DNA of 64,000 bases from Methylobacterium brachythecii (GCF_014196345.1 NZ_JACIDN010000002.1:248001-312000); one strand, 5' to 3'. Counted from the stretch's first letter, positions 9,383 through 23,197 are shown. Translations and numbers: made by a program. Notes: generated from the sequence alone by a model not told the origin.

Positions 9383-12295
9383 ATGGCCAGCGAGAAAGGG
9401 CTGATCGGACGCATCGTCGGCGTGCCGCCCCTGTCCAATCCAGGCGAGGCCGAGCAGCTCGTCTCCGACATTGCGGACGCGCTGCCGGCGCGGCTGCGCA
9501 AAGGGCCGGCTTACGACCTGCTCCTCACCGTCGCCGACCACTCGCCCTTCCTGTGGGGGCTCGCCAGTCGTGATCCGGAGCGGCTCGGCCGGCTGTTTGC
9601 AGAGGCGCCGGAAGCCGCGAACGCCCGCATCGTCGACGACCAGCGTGCGGCCGGGCGCTCGTCCACCGATCTCGACGAGATCGGCGCCCGGCTGCGGACG
9701 AACCGGGCGGAGCATGCGCTGCTCGTCGCCCTGGCCGATCTCGGCGGCGTCTGGCCGGTGAAGACGGTGACGGAAGCTCTTGCCGATTTCGCCGACGCCT
9801 CGGTATCGGCCGCCGCCGACGCGATGCTGCTTCAGGCCGCCGCCGCAGGGCGCTTCATCCCCAAGGACGCGGACAAGCCGCAAGAGGCCTCCGGCCTGGT
9901 GATACTGGGACTGGGCAAGCTCGGCGGCCGCGAACTCAACTATTCCAGCGACATCGACCTGATCGTGCTCTTCGACGGCGAGGCGGCGCCGCTGAAGGAA
10001 GGGCTGGAGCCGACGCCGTTCTTCTCGCGGCTCGCTCAGGGCATGGCGAAGCTGCTGCAGGATCGTACCGCCGATGGCTACGTCCACCGCGTCGATTATC
10101 GGCTGCGCCCGGATCCCGGCTCGACGCCGACGGCTTTGAGCCTCGCCTCGGCCTACCATTACTACGAGACGACGGGTCAGAACTGGGAGCGCGCCGCCTT
10201 CATCAAGGCGCGGCCGATCGCGGGCGACATCGCGGCCGGCAATCGCTTTCTCGACGATCTCAAGCCTTTTGTCTGGCGCAAGTATTTCGATTTCGCGGCC
10301 ATCGCCGACGTCCATGCCATGAAGCGGCAGATCCATGCCGTACGCGGACACGAGGCGCTTGCGGTCGCCGGCCACGACATCAAGCTCGGGCGCGGCGGCA
10401 TCCGCGAGATCGAGTTCTTCGTGCAGACCCAGCAGCTCGTCTTCGGCGGACGCCGGGCGAACCTGCGAGGACGCAGCACCATCCCGATGCTGTCCGCCCT
10501 GCACGACGATGGCTGGATCTCGGCCGAGGCCCGCGACGAACTCGGCGAGGCCTACGGCTTCCTGCGCACCATCGAGCACCGCCTGCAGATGGTGCGCGAC
10601 GAGCAGACCCAGCGACTGCCGACCGACGATGCAGAGATCGAGCGCTTTTCGCGGTTCGCCGGCTACGAGACGCGCAGGGATTTCGAGGAGGCGCTCCTTT
10701 CCCATGCGCGCCGGGTCCAGGCGCATTACGCCCTGCTGTTCGAGGCCGCGCCGGATCTCTCATCGGAAATCGGCGACCTCGTCTTTTCCGGGTCCGAAGA
10801 CGATCCCGCGACGCTGGAGACCCTGCGAAAACTCGGTTTCCGCGAGCCCGAGCGCGTCGCCGAGACCGTCCGCGGCTGGCATTTCGGACGCCGCTCCGCC
10901 GTTCGGAGTGCCCGCGCCCGCGAGGTGCTGACGGAGTTGGTCCCGGCCCTGATCCAGGCGCTGGCGGGAACGCACGACCCGGACAACGCCCTAGACAACC
11001 TCGACCGCGCCTTCGGTCGCATGCCTGCCGCGGTCGAGCTGCTGACGATCCTGCGCGAACGCGAAAGGCTGCGCACTCTCTTCGCCGACCTCCTCGGCAG
11101 CGCGCCGCGGCTCGCCGACATCGTCGCCTTCAGCCCGCACGTGCTCGACGCGGTGATCGATCCGGGCTTCGTCGAGCCGACGACGGACGCGGCGGAGATC
11201 TCGGCGCATTACCGCAGTCTTCTCGGCAAGCCGGACAGCCACGAGATCTTCCTCGACCGTTCCCGCGACGCCGCGCGCCAGCTTCGCTTCGTGACCGGAG
11301 CGCGCCTGCTCTCAGGTATCCTGACGCCCGAGGGCGCGGGCCGCGCCTTCTCGGCGATCGCCGACGCCGTCGTCGCGAGTTCGCTCGAAGAGGTGGCGCG
11401 GCACTTCGAGGCCGAGCACGGCAACATTCCGGCTGGCCGGATGGCGGTGCTCGGCTTCGGCCGGCTCGGCTCGCATCAGCTCACGGCGGAATCCGATCTC
11501 GACCTCGTCGTGCTCTACGATTTCGACGAGGAGAACCGGGCCAGTACCGGCAAACGTTCGCTCGATGCGGCGATGTATTTCAACCGGCTGACCCAGCGGC
11601 TCGTCGCGGCGCTCACCGTCCCGACCCGGCGCGGAGGACTCTACGAGGTCGACCTGCGCCTGCGCCCCGGCGGCGGCCAGGGCTCGGTGGCCACGCAGTT
11701 TCGCAGCTTCCGCGCCTATCAAGGTGAGGAAGCCGAGCTGTGGGAGCACATGGCGCTGACCCGCGCCCGCGTCGTCGCGGGCGATGCCAGCCTCGCCGAG
11801 GAGGCGACAGGCGTGGTCCGCGACGCGCTGATGGCGAAGCGCGACCCGAAGGCCGTCGACCGCGCGGTGCGCGACATGCGCATGCTCATCGCGAAGGAGA
11901 AAGGTGACGGAGGCCCTCTCGACCTCAAGCTCGCTCCCGGCGGCCTGCTCGACCTCGACTTCCTGGCACAGGCCCTGGTGCTCGGGCATGCCAGCGACAT
12001 CCCCGATCTGATCGGGCTCGACGCTCCGTCCGTCTTCCGGCTCGCCGCCGAGCACGGCGTCCTGACGGGAGCCGACGCCGAGCGTCTCCTCGACGCCTAC
12101 CGCCTCCTCGACGACGTCCACCACTGGCAGCGCCTGATGGTCGAGGGCGATCCGACCGGGGCGACGCCCGTGGCGCTTGCCCGTCTGGCGCGCGCCGTGA
12201 ACCTGCCGGATGCGCGCGCGCTTGAGACGGAGCTGGGCACGCGGCGGAAGGCCGTAAAACGGCTGTTCGACTCCCTGCTCAAAGCCGGGCACTGA
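9383..12295 (+). CDS. glnE: bifunctional glutamine synthetase adenylyltransferase/deadenylase
   Basis: A 970-residue protein of the usual GlnE length. Two nucleotidyltransferase domains are each marked by a G-x-G-x-LG...D-x-D motif: GLGKLGGRELNYSSDIDLIV near residue 175 and GFGRLGSHQLTAESDLDLVV near residue 690. The N-terminal unit removes and the C-terminal unit adds AMP on glutamine synthetase, tuning nitrogen assimilation with PII. It follows the hybrid kinase by 6 bases and probably shares its transcript. Confidence 0.95.
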   Translation: MASEKGLIGRIVGVPPLSNPGEAEQLVSDIADALPARLRKGPAYDLLLTVADHSPFLWGLASRDPERLGRLFAEAPEAANARIVDDQRAAGRSSTDLDEIGARLRTNRAEHALLVALADLGGVWPVKTVTEALADFADASVSAAADAMLLQAAAAGRFIPKDADKPQEASGLVILGLGKLGGRELNYSSDIDLIVLFDGEAAPLKEGLEPTPFFSRLAQGMAKLLQDRTADGYVHRVDYRLRPDPGSTPTALSLASAYHYYETTGQNWERAAFIKARPIAGDIAAGNRFLDDLKPFVWRKYFDFAAIADVHAMKRQIHAVRGHEALAVAGHDIKLGRGGIREIEFFVQTQQLVFGGRRANLRGRSTIPMLSALHDDGWISAEARDELGEAYGFLRTIEHRLQMVRDEQTQRLPTDDAEIERFSRFAGYETRRDFEEALLSHARRVQAHYALLFEAAPDLSSEIGDLVFSGSEDDPATLETLRKLGFREPERVAETVRGWHFGRRSAVRSARAREVLTELVPALIQALAGTHDPDNALDNLDRAFGRMPAAVELLTILRERERLRTLFADLLGSAPRLADIVAFSPHVLDAVIDPGFVEPTTDAAEISAHYRSLLGKPDSHEIFLDRSRDAARQLRFVTGARLLSGILTPEGAGRAFSAIADAVVASSLEEVARHFEAEHGNIPAGRMAVLGFGRLGSHQLTAESDLDLVVLYDFDEENRASTGKRSLDAAMYFNRLTQRLVAALTVPTRRGGLYEVDLRLRPGGGQGSVATQFRSFRAYQGEEAELWEHMALTRARVVAGDASLAEEATGVVRDALMAKRDPKAVDRAVRDMRMLIAKEKGDGGPLDLKLAPGGLLDLDFLAQALVLGHASDIPDLIGLDAPSVFRLAAEHGVLTGADAERLLDAYRLLDDVHHWQRLMVEGDPTGATPVALARLARAVNLPDARALETELGTRRKAVKRLFDSLLKAGH

Positions 12296-12339
12296 GGGCC
12301 GGAACCGTCGCCACGCCTTCGATCACGCCACGAGGCCTC

Positions 12340-13089
12340 ATGACCTTCCGCTCCGGCAACCCGGCCGTCGACCGCTACATCGTCGAGGACTACGAAAGTG
12401 TGCGCGGCATGTCCTCGCGCTTCGCCGCGACGATCTGCGCGCACGTGATCCGCCGGCAGAGCAGCCTCGGCATCGAGGGGCACTTCGCCGAGATCGGCAC
12501 CTTCGAGGGGCGTTTCTTCATCGCCATGGCGCTCGGCCTCGCCCGCGGGGAGAAGGCGCTCGGAATCGACACCTTCGACTGGCCCGACGCGGGCCTAATC
12601 GACCGTTTCCACGCACATTGCGCCCGGCTCGGCCTGCCCGAAGACGGCACCGTGACGATCAAGTCCGCCGCCCGGGATCTCACCGACGGGGATATTCGGG
12701 GCGCGCTCGGCGGCCCGGTGCGCTTCTGGCACATCGACGGCGATCACACGCCCGACAGCCTCACCGCCGATCTCGATCTCGCCGTGCAGAGCCTGCATGC
12801 CAAGGGCGTCCTCTGCCTCGACGACATGCTGCACCCCGGCTACCCGCTGCTCGTCGCTGCTTTGCAGGCTTGGCTCGCCCGTCATCCTGAGATGCACGTG
12901 CTCGCCGTGATCGACCGCGAGGACATCGTGGCGGCCGCCAAGGTCATGATCTGCCGCGAGGATGCCGTAGATCTCTACGGCCAGGACCTCGTCGATGCCT
13001 TCCCCGCCCACCATTGGAAGCTCGGATCGGATTGGGGCGACTATTTCGCCGTCGTTCTGACGCCGCAGCCACGCCTCGCCGAGGTGTAG
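12340..13089 (+). CDS. class I SAM-dependent methyltransferase
   Basis: A 249-residue protein with the SAM-binding motif I variant FAEIGTFEGRFFIAMALGLA and a downstream acidic segment FWHIDGDHTPDSLTADL, as in the Methyltransf_24/TylF-like group, where the IDGDH segment follows strand 5. The substrate is unknown. It lies between glnE and secA on the same strand but is separated from secA by a repeat element, so it may end the upstream transcript. Confidence 0.7.
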   Translation: MTFRSGNPAVDRYIVEDYESVRGMSSRFAATICAHVIRRQSSLGIEGHFAEIGTFEGRFFIAMALGLARGEKALGIDTFDWPDAGLIDRFHAHCARLGLPEDGTVTIKSAARDLTDGDIRGALGGPVRFWHIDGDHTPDSLTADLDLAVQSLHAKGVLCLDDMLHPGYPLLVAALQAWLARHPEMHVLAVIDREDIVAAAKVMICREDAVDLYGQDLVDAFPAHHWKLGSDWGDYFAVVLTPQPRLAEV

Positions 13090-13104
13090 TGAACGGGCCT
13101 TCCC

Positions 13105-13194
13105 CGTCATTGCGAGCGCAGCGAGGCAATCCAGGGCCAATGGGCTGACGTGGCGGGTGCGAGTCTGGATTGCTTCGCTGCGCTCGCAATGACG
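13105..13194. repeat. palindromic intergenic repeat, family A copy 1
   Basis: A ~90-bp element bounded by CGTCATTGCGAGCGCAGCGA on the left and its near-perfect inverse (GCTGCGCTCGCAATGACG) on the right, with inner arms GCAATCCAG/CTGGATTGC. A second copy lies at 30263-30355. It sits between the methyltransferase and secA and could form a long hairpin in either transcript. Confidence 0.85.
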
Positions 13195-13356
13195 GCGGTG
13201 CTCGTTCAAACGGCGAGCGTCTCGGACCAGTCCCTTTGGACAGCCGCTCTTTCGGATGCGCCTCCGGATATTTACCTCTATAAGCCCGGCCAAAGCCTGC
13301 TGAGGGTGCCGTTTCGGCATCTCGCAGGCCGCACTTTCGAAGTCCGTAGGTTCACG

Positions 13357-16272
<2,916 letters not shown>

Positions 16273-16281
16273 TCGACAGCG

Positions 16282-16704
16282 ATGACTTCCGCGGGTTTCG
16301 TTTACGGCATCGAGCCGGCCCTGAGCGCGGCGGAGTTCCGCCGCGTGCTCGTCGCCTCCGGTCTCGATGCGCGCCGCCCGGCCGAGGATCTCGACCGCCT
16401 CGAACGGATGTTGCGTGGCGCGAACCTGATCGTCACCGCACGTGCCTACACGCCGGAGCGCACGCTCGTCGGCGTCGCCCGCACGCTGACCGACTTCTCG
16501 TATTGCGCCTACGTTTCGGACCTCGCCGTCGCCAAACCGCAGCAGGGATTGGGTCTCGGCCAAGGTCTGCTGGACGCGGTGCGCAAACAGGTCGGTCCGG
16601 AGGTCTCGGTGATCCTGCTCGCGGCACCCGGGATCGAAACCTACTACGAGAAGATCGGCATGCGCTCGGCCACGAACGCCTTCGTCTCGGATCGCGGGCG
16701 CTAG
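16282..16704 (+). CDS. GNAT family acetyltransferase
   Basis: A 140-residue protein beginning ten bases after the secA stop. The acetyl-CoA binding signature is visible as VSDLAVAKPQQGLGLGQGLL (motif A, Q/RxxGxG/A) around residues 80-100. The acceptor substrate is unknown. It is convergent with the next methyltransferase gene, with 19 bases between the stops. The short spacing suggests it is carried on the secA transcript. Confidence 0.8.
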   Translation: MTSAGFVYGIEPALSAAEFRRVLVASGLDARRPAEDLDRLERMLRGANLIVTARAYTPERTLVGVARTLTDFSYCAYVSDLAVAKPQQGLGLGQGLLDAVRKQVGPEVSVILLAAPGIETYYEKIGMRSATNAFVSDRGR

Positions 16705-16723
16705 AATTCGAGCTCGGGCAACA

Positions 16724-17458
16724 TCACCCCGGCTGCCCCGCCGGCACCAGGATCGGCGACGGCATCCGCGCCTTGACCCGCCGAACCTGCTGCACCGCCA
16801 CGGGCCTGTAGAGCTGCTTTGTCGCGTCGATGACGTGAACGCCCGCGAAGGGCAGCGACAGGCTGGTGCCGAGCCACTCCCAGGTACTCGCCGATTGCAG
16901 CATCAGTCGCGAGCGCACCGGGGGCATGTACAGCGTCTCGGTCCAGTCCTCCGGCGAGAACAGGGTCTCGCGCATCAGCCGGCTGAGTTGCGAGCGGCTG
17001 TAGGGCTGGCCGTGACCGAAGGGCGTCGCGTCGCGCCGCGCCCAGACGCCGGTCCGATTGGGCACGACGAGGATCATCCGCCCCCCGGGCGTGAGCACCC
17101 GCCAGACTTCCGCAAGCAGCTCGCTCGGGCTCTCGACCCCTTCCAGCGCGTGGACGAGGACGACGCGGTCGACGGCCGCCTCAGGCAGCGGCAGCATGGT
17201 AGGGTCGGCAAGCGCCGTGACGGAGCGGCCGGTGGCGGGCCAGTTCACCACTCCCTGCGTCGCCGGCATGAAGGCGAGGGTCCGCTCGGCGATGACGTGA
17301 ACCGGACCGAGATACGGCGTGACGTAGCCGAGACCGAGAATGCGCAGGCCCGAGACTGAGCCGAGAAATCCGTCGATCGCCTTCGCGACGAACCTGTGCG
17401 TGACGAGCCCGAGCGGACTTGCATAGAAAGTCCGCAGGTCGTTGACGTCGAGACGCAT
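16724..17458 (-). CDS. SAM-dependent methyltransferase next to gloB
   Basis: A protein of 244 residues from the ATG at 17458 (MRLDVNDLRTFYASPLG). An in-frame ATG at 17509 would add 17 residues. A Rossmann motif (RILGLGYVTPYLG) and the post-I/II region VLVHALEGVESPSELLAEVW with RVLTPGGRMILVVPNRTGVW fit the Methyltransf_11 group. It is divergent from gloB across 166 bases, an arrangement I recall from other alphaproteobacteria. The substrate is unknown. Confidence 0.8.
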   Translation of the reverse strand: MRLDVNDLRTFYASPLGLVTHRFVAKAIDGFLGSVSGLRILGLGYVTPYLGPVHVIAERTLAFMPATQGVVNWPATGRSVTALADPTMLPLPEAAVDRVVLVHALEGVESPSELLAEVWRVLTPGGRMILVVPNRTGVWARRDATPFGHGQPYSRSQLSRLMRETLFSPEDWTETLYMPPVRSRLMLQSASTWEWLGTSLSLPFAGVHVIDATKQLYRPVAVQQVRRVKARMPSPILVPAGQPG

Positions 17459-17624
17459 CGGTACGGGTTCCGGCACGGCCGGTTTCCTCTGCCGGGCAGC
17501 TTGAAGCATGAATGGGGATTGCCGCAGGCCCGGACAAGCGCGGCGCCCCTCTCGTGTTCGGAACTGCGGTGGGCAACCACCCGTTCTCCCGCGCATTTCG
17601 ATTTCAGACTGGACGTGAGGCTTC

Positions 17625-18404
17625 ATGAGCGCAGCCGGACCCTGGATCCGCACTTTCCTCTGCCGCAGCGACAATATCGGCGTGCTGATCCGCGATCCCG
17701 AAACCGGCGATTGCGCATCGATCGACGTGCCGGAGGCCGGCCCGGTGCTCGCCGCACTCGAGGAGACCGGCTGGAGGCTGACCGATATTCTGGTGACGCA
17801 TCGGCATGCCGACCACGTCGAAGGCATCCCCGAGGTCAAGGCACGTACCGGAGCCAAGGTGACGGCGCCGGCCAAGGCCGGGGATGCGGTGCCAGACGTC
17901 GACCGGACCGTCGTCGAGGGGGACAGGGTGCGAGTTGGCCAATTGGAGGCCGAGGTTTGGGAGACGCCGGGCCATTGCGCCGACCACGTCAGCTACGTCT
18001 TTCGCGACGCGGGCGTGGCCTTCGCGGGCGACACGCTGTTCACGCTCGGCTGCGGCCGGGTGATGGAAGCCGAGCCCGCAACGCTCTGGCACTCGCTGGA
18101 ACGCTTCCTCGCCCTGCCGGACGCGACCGAGGTCTATAGCGGCCACGATTACGTGCTCTCGAACGCGCGCTTCGCCCTGGCTGCCGATCCCGACAACGCC
18201 GCGCTGAAGGAGCGCATGGCCGAGGCCGAACGCCTGAAGGCGCAGGACCGCTTCCTGATCCCGTCGACCATCGGCGCGGAGAAGGCGACCAACCCGTTCT
18301 TGCGCGTCGCCGAGCCGGCCGTTGCCCGTTCGGTCGATCTCGCGCCGGACGCGGAGGCGGAAGCGGTATTTACGGCACTCAGGGCCTGGAAGAACCGGTT
18401 CTGA
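17625..18404 (+). CDS. gloB: hydroxyacylglutathione hydrolase (glyoxalase II)
   Basis: A 259-residue metallo-beta-lactamase-fold protein. The binuclear metal motif THRHADH gives H59, H61, D63 and H64, followed by H at GHCADHVSYVF, the bridging D in FAGDTLFTLGCGR, and a late H in YSGHDYVLSNARFAL. The family also has a C-terminal substrate domain, present here. It hydrolyses S-lactoylglutathione to lactate and glutathione. gloA (53.5 kb) and gshB (39.2 kb) in the same window supply the rest of the pathway. Confidence 0.93.
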   Translation: MSAAGPWIRTFLCRSDNIGVLIRDPETGDCASIDVPEAGPVLAALEETGWRLTDILVTHRHADHVEGIPEVKARTGAKVTAPAKAGDAVPDVDRTVVEGDRVRVGQLEAEVWETPGHCADHVSYVFRDAGVAFAGDTLFTLGCGRVMEAEPATLWHSLERFLALPDATEVYSGHDYVLSNARFALAADPDNAALKERMAEAERLKAQDRFLIPSTIGAEKATNPFLRVAEPAVARSVDLAPDAEAEAVFTALRAWKNRF

Positions 18405-18452
18405 GACGCGAAGCTCGCATCCCTGCCGTCACGCGACCCCGATGAGCGACGC

Positions 18453-18839
18453 ATGATTTTTCCAGCGACGACCGCTTTCTTCGCCGGCCTGTTCGGCCTC
18501 CTTCATGTCGGCTTCACCGGCTGGGTGGTGGCGGGGCGAGTACAGAAGGAAACCCTGCATGGCACCGGCGACGATCCGCTGATGAAGCGTATCCGCTCGC
18601 AGGGCAACTTTTCGGAGAACGTTCCGCTCGCGCTGCTGCTCGTCGCGTTCGTCGAAGCCAGAGGCACGGCACACTGGCTCGTCGAGCTCCTCCTCGTCGT
18701 GCTGCTCGTGGGGCGACTCCTGCATCCCTACGGAATGTTCGCACCCGCAAACTCGCCCAGGCAGTTCGCCTGCCGCGGCGGCGGCATCATTGCGACACTC
18801 CTGGTGATGCTGGTCTCGTCGATCCTGCTCTTGACCTGA
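18453..18839 (+). CDS. MAPEG family membrane protein
   Basis: A 128-residue protein with about four hydrophobic segments (for example residues 2-24 and 103-126) and the MAPEG-type elements RIRSQGNFSENVPLALLLV and GRLLHPYGM. MAPEG proteins include membrane-bound glutathione transferases and related eicosanoid enzymes; most bacterial members have no known substrate. Location downstream of gloB on the same strand is compatible with glutathione-linked detoxification, but this is inference. Confidence 0.85.
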   Translation: MIFPATTAFFAGLFGLLHVGFTGWVVAGRVQKETLHGTGDDPLMKRIRSQGNFSENVPLALLLVAFVEARGTAHWLVELLLVVLLVGRLLHPYGMFAPANSPRQFACRGGGIIATLLVMLVSSILLLT

Positions 18840-18925
18840 TTGCCGCCGGCAGGCTTTCGCTTGCCAAGTGCCAGGCCAATGCGGAGGGTCGGTGGAGAGT
18901 AGAGGGAGCGCGTCGGCGCGGGTCC

Positions 18926-19645
18926 ATGCCATCGGCGGTGAGTATCGAGGCGGCCATCATGGCGCCGGACGATCCTGAACGGACGGAGAGTGCGGGCGCT
19001 CGTCCCGGACGCGCCCAGCGTCTGAGCGGGCCGGCCGCGCGGGCACGGCCGACGCCGGTCTCCACCGACGCACGGCTTCTCGCCATCGCCTCGGATCATC
19101 TCGCGCGGCTCGGGCCGAAGGGCGTCACGGTCGTCGCGGTGGCGGCCGAAGCCGGCATGACCCATGCGAACGTCTACCGGTACTTTCCCTCGAAGGACGC
19201 GCTGCTCGATGCCGTCGCCGGACGCTGGCTGCGCGATGTCGAGACTCGCCTCGCCGGCATCGCCGACGCACCCGACCCCGCCGAAGACAAGATCGAGCGC
19301 TTCCTCATCGCGCTCAGCCTCGCGCAGCGCGAGGCGCTCGCCGGTGAGCCGAACGTCTTTTCGGTGCATCTCGATGCCACGGTCGCGTCGCGCCCGATCG
19401 CCCGGCGGCATCGCGTCCGCCTGCGCACCTTGGTGGAACGGGTCGTCGAAGAAGGGATCGCCAGCGGCGCCTTCGTCGCCCGAGACCGCGAGCGGGCCAT
19501 CGCCTGCATCTTCGACGCGAGCTACCGGTTCACCCATCCGCTGGCGATCCAGCAGGATGCCGACGTGCCGCGCGATCTGCTGGAAGCACGGCTCGGAGCC
19601 GTGATTCAGGCGATCCAGCGCATGCTCCGATCGGGCGCGTTCTAG
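18926..19645 (+). CDS. TetR/AcrR family transcriptional regulator
   Basis: A 239-residue protein with a TetR helix-turn-helix (about residues 50-95: GVTVVAVAAEAGMTHANVYR, then YFPSKDALLDAVA). The first ~35 residues are polar and low-complexity, so the true start may be the internal ATG at codon 12 (MAPDDPERTES). The ligand-binding part is not diagnostic. A perfect stem-loop 17 bases past the stop may terminate it. Targets are unknown. Confidence 0.85.
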   Translation: MPSAVSIEAAIMAPDDPERTESAGARPGRAQRLSGPAARARPTPVSTDARLLAIASDHLARLGPKGVTVVAVAAEAGMTHANVYRYFPSKDALLDAVAGRWLRDVETRLAGIADAPDPAEDKIERFLIALSLAQREALAGEPNVFSVHLDATVASRPIARRHRVRLRTLVERVVEEGIASGAFVARDRERAIACIFDASYRFTHPLAIQQDADVPRDLLEARLGAVIQAIQRMLRSGAF

Positions 19646-19655
19646 CTCCGGCTAA

Positions 19656-20915
<1,260 letters not shown>

Positions 20916-20927
20916 GCCGAGAGCGGT

Positions 20928-21039
20928 GTCATCCCGGGGCCGCAAAGCGGAACCCGGGATCCAGAACCACGGGTGGTGCTCCAGCTTGCCGCGACAGCGG
21001 CTCTGGATTCCGGGTTCGCCTCCGGCGCCCCGGAATGAC
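20928..21039. repeat. palindromic intergenic repeat, family B copy 1
   Basis: A ~112-bp element running from GTCATCCCGGGGC to GCCCCGGAATGAC, with inner arms AACCCGGGATCCAGA and TCTGGATTCCGGGTT. It occupies most of the mdh-sucC gap and ends 14 bases before the sucC ATG. Another copy is at 53947-54060. Confidence 0.85.
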
Positions 21040-21053
21040 GGAGAGGGTCCTAG

Positions 21054-22250
21054 ATGAACATCCACGAATACCAGGCCAAGGCGGTCCTCAAGGAGTTCGG
21101 CCTGCCGGTCTCCCGGGGCGTTGCGATCTTCAAGCCCGAGGAAGCGGAAGCCGCCGCCAAGGAACTCGGCGGCCAGGTCTGGGTGGTGAAGTCGCAGATC
21201 CACGCGGGCGGACGCGGCAAGGGCACCTTCAAGGGCGCACCCGAGGGCGCCAAGGGCGGCGTGCGCGTCACCAAGTCGATCGACGAAGTGAAGCAATATG
21301 CCGGCGAGATGCTCGGCGAGACGCTGGTCACGATCCAGACCGGCCCGGCCGGCAAACAGGTCAACCGCCTCTACATCGAGGAAGGCGCGCAGATCGCCGC
21401 CGAGTTCTACCTGTCGATGCTCGTCGACCGCGAGACCGGGCAGGTCGCCTTCGTCGTCTCCACCGAAGGCGGCATGGACATCGAGACGGTGGCCCACGAC
21501 ACCCCGGAAAAGATCGTCACCTTCTCGGTCGATCCGGCCACCGGCATCATGCCCCATCACGGCCGCGCGGTCGCCAAGGCGCTGGGCCTCACCGGCCCTC
21601 AGGCCAAGGAAGCGGGCGACCTCACCACCAAGCTCTACGCGGCCTTCACGGCCAAGGACATGAGCATGCTGGAGATCAATCCGCTGGTGCTCACCGGCGA
21701 CGGCCATCTCAAGTGCCTCGACGCCAAGATCTCGTTCGATTCGAACGCCCTATACCGCCATCCCGACGTCGTCGCGCTCCGCGACGAGACCGAGGAGGAC
21801 GCGAAAGAGATCGAGGCCTCGAAATACGACCTCGCCTATATCGCGCTCGACGGCACGATCGGCTGCATGGTCAACGGCGCCGGCCTCGCCATGGCCACGC
21901 TCGACATCATCAAGCTCTACGGCGAGGAGCCCGCGAACTTCCTCGACGTCGGCGGCGGCGCCAGTGAGGAAAAGGTCACCGCGGCTTTCAAGATCATCAC
22001 CGCCGACCCGCAGGTGAAGGGCATCCTCGTCAACATCTTCGGCGGGATCATGAAGTGCGACGTCATCGCCCGCGGCGTGATCGCGGCGGTGAAGGCGGTC
22101 GGCCTCGAAGTGCCGCTGGTGGTGCGCCTCGAAGGCACCAACGTCGAGCCGGGCAAGGAGATCATCCGCACCTCGGGTCTCAACGTGATCCCGGCGGACG
22201 ATCTCGACGACGCCGCGCAGAAAATCGTCGCCGCCGTGAAGAAGGGCTGA
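21054..22250 (+). CDS. sucC: succinyl-CoA synthetase (ADP/GDP-forming) beta subunit
   Basis: A 398-residue ATP-grasp protein ([20 protein letters not shown] is the family N-terminus). The Gly-rich HAGGRGKG segment, the EINPLVLT motif and the C-terminal ligase region ([29 protein letters not shown]) are all present. With SucD it converts succinyl-CoA to succinate with nucleotide triphosphate formation. It is followed after 9 bases by sucD. The gap upstream to mdh contains a palindromic repeat that may decouple the two messages. Confidence 0.97.
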   Translation: MNIHEYQAKAVLKEFGLPVSRGVAIFKPEEAEAAAKELGGQVWVVKSQIHAGGRGKGTFKGAPEGAKGGVRVTKSIDEVKQYAGEMLGETLVTIQTGPAGKQVNRLYIEEGAQIAAEFYLSMLVDRETGQVAFVVSTEGGMDIETVAHDTPEKIVTFSVDPATGIMPHHGRAVAKALGLTGPQAKEAGDLTTKLYAAFTAKDMSMLEINPLVLTGDGHLKCLDAKISFDSNALYRHPDVVALRDETEEDAKEIEASKYDLAYIALDGTIGCMVNGAGLAMATLDIIKLYGEEPANFLDVGGGASEEKVTAAFKIITADPQVKGILVNIFGGIMKCDVIARGVIAAVKAVGLEVPLVVRLEGTNVEPGKEIIRTSGLNVIPADDLDDAAQKIVAAVKKG

Positions 22251-22259
22251 GCCGAAACC

Positions 22260-23144
22260 ATGTCCATTCTGATCGACGCGAACACCAAGGTCATCTGCCA
22301 GGGCTTCACTGGCAAGAACGGCACCTTCCATTCCGAACAGGCCATCGCCTACGGAACGAAGATGGTCGGCGGCACCTCGCCGGGTAAGGGCGGTTCGAGC
22401 CATCTCGGCCTGCCGGTCTTCGACACCGTGTCCGAGGCCCGCGAGGCCACCGGCGCCGACGCCTCCGTCGTCTACGTGCCGCCGCCGGGCGCGGCCGACG
22501 CGATCTGCGAGGCCATCGCGGCCGAGATCCCGCTGATCGTCTGCATCACCGAGGGCATCCCGGTGCTCGACATGGTGCGCGTGAAGCGTGCCCTCGAAGG
22601 CTCGAAGTCGCGCCTCATCGGGCCGAACTGCCCCGGCGTCGTCACGGCGGGCGAGTCCAAGATCGGCATCATGCCGGCCAACATCTTCAAGCCCGGATCC
22701 GTCGGCATCGTCTCGCGCTCCGGCACGCTGACCTACGAGGCCGTGTTCCAGACCACCACCGCCGGCCTCGGCCAGACCACGGCCGTCGGTATCGGTGGCG
22801 ATCCGGTCAAGGGCACCGAGTTCATCTCGATGCTGGAGCTGTTCCTGGCCGATCCGAAGACCGAGTCGATCGTGATGATCGGCGAGATCGGCGGCTCAGC
22901 CGAGGAAGAGGCCGCGCAGTTCCTCGCCGACGAGGCGAAGAAGGGCCGCAAGAAGCCGATGGTCGGCTTCATTGCCGGCCGCACGGCGCCTCCGGGCCGC
23001 CGCATGGGCCATGCCGGCGCGATCATCTCGGGCGGCAAGGGCGGCGCCGAGGACAAGATCGCGGCGATGGAACGGGCCGGCATCCGGGTCTCGCCCTCGC
23101 CGGCGCGTCTCGGCTCGACGCTGGTCGAGGTCTTGAAGGGCTGA
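22260..23144 (+). CDS. sucD: succinyl-CoA synthetase alpha subunit
   Basis: A 294-residue protein. The CoA-binding N-terminal domain ([29 protein letters not shown]) and the phosphohistidine loop with H251 ([14 protein letters not shown]) are intact, as is [10 protein letters not shown]. It is the catalytic partner of sucC, 9 bases downstream of it. Two tandem hairpins separate it from sucA. Confidence 0.97.
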   Translation: MSILIDANTKVICQGFTGKNGTFHSEQAIAYGTKMVGGTSPGKGGSSHLGLPVFDTVSEAREATGADASVVYVPPPGAADAICEAIAAEIPLIVCITEGIPVLDMVRVKRALEGSKSRLIGPNCPGVVTAGESKIGIMPANIFKPGSVGIVSRSGTLTYEAVFQTTTAGLGQTTAVGIGGDPVKGTEFISMLELFLADPKTESIVMIGEIGGSAEEEAAQFLADEAKKGRKKPMVGFIAGRTAPPGRRMGHAGAIISGGKGGAEDKIAAMERAGIRVSPSPARLGSTLVEVLKG

Positions 23145-23197
23145 GCGGGCGACGCGCCTGCGCTGCAGCACATGCAGCGGCCGAACACCCATGTAGG

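Noticed and set aside
6125..10726. A 1533-codon open frame on the minus strand opposite the hybrid kinase and glnE
   Set aside because: It lies antisense to two well-supported genes, its product is low-complexity and unlike any family, and GC-rich codon bias on the sense strand commonly keeps an antisense frame open.
13150..13356. An N-terminal extension of SecA by 69 residues
   Set aside because: It would translate the right arm of a palindromic repeat and lacks SecA character; the ATG at 13357 gives the family N-terminus.
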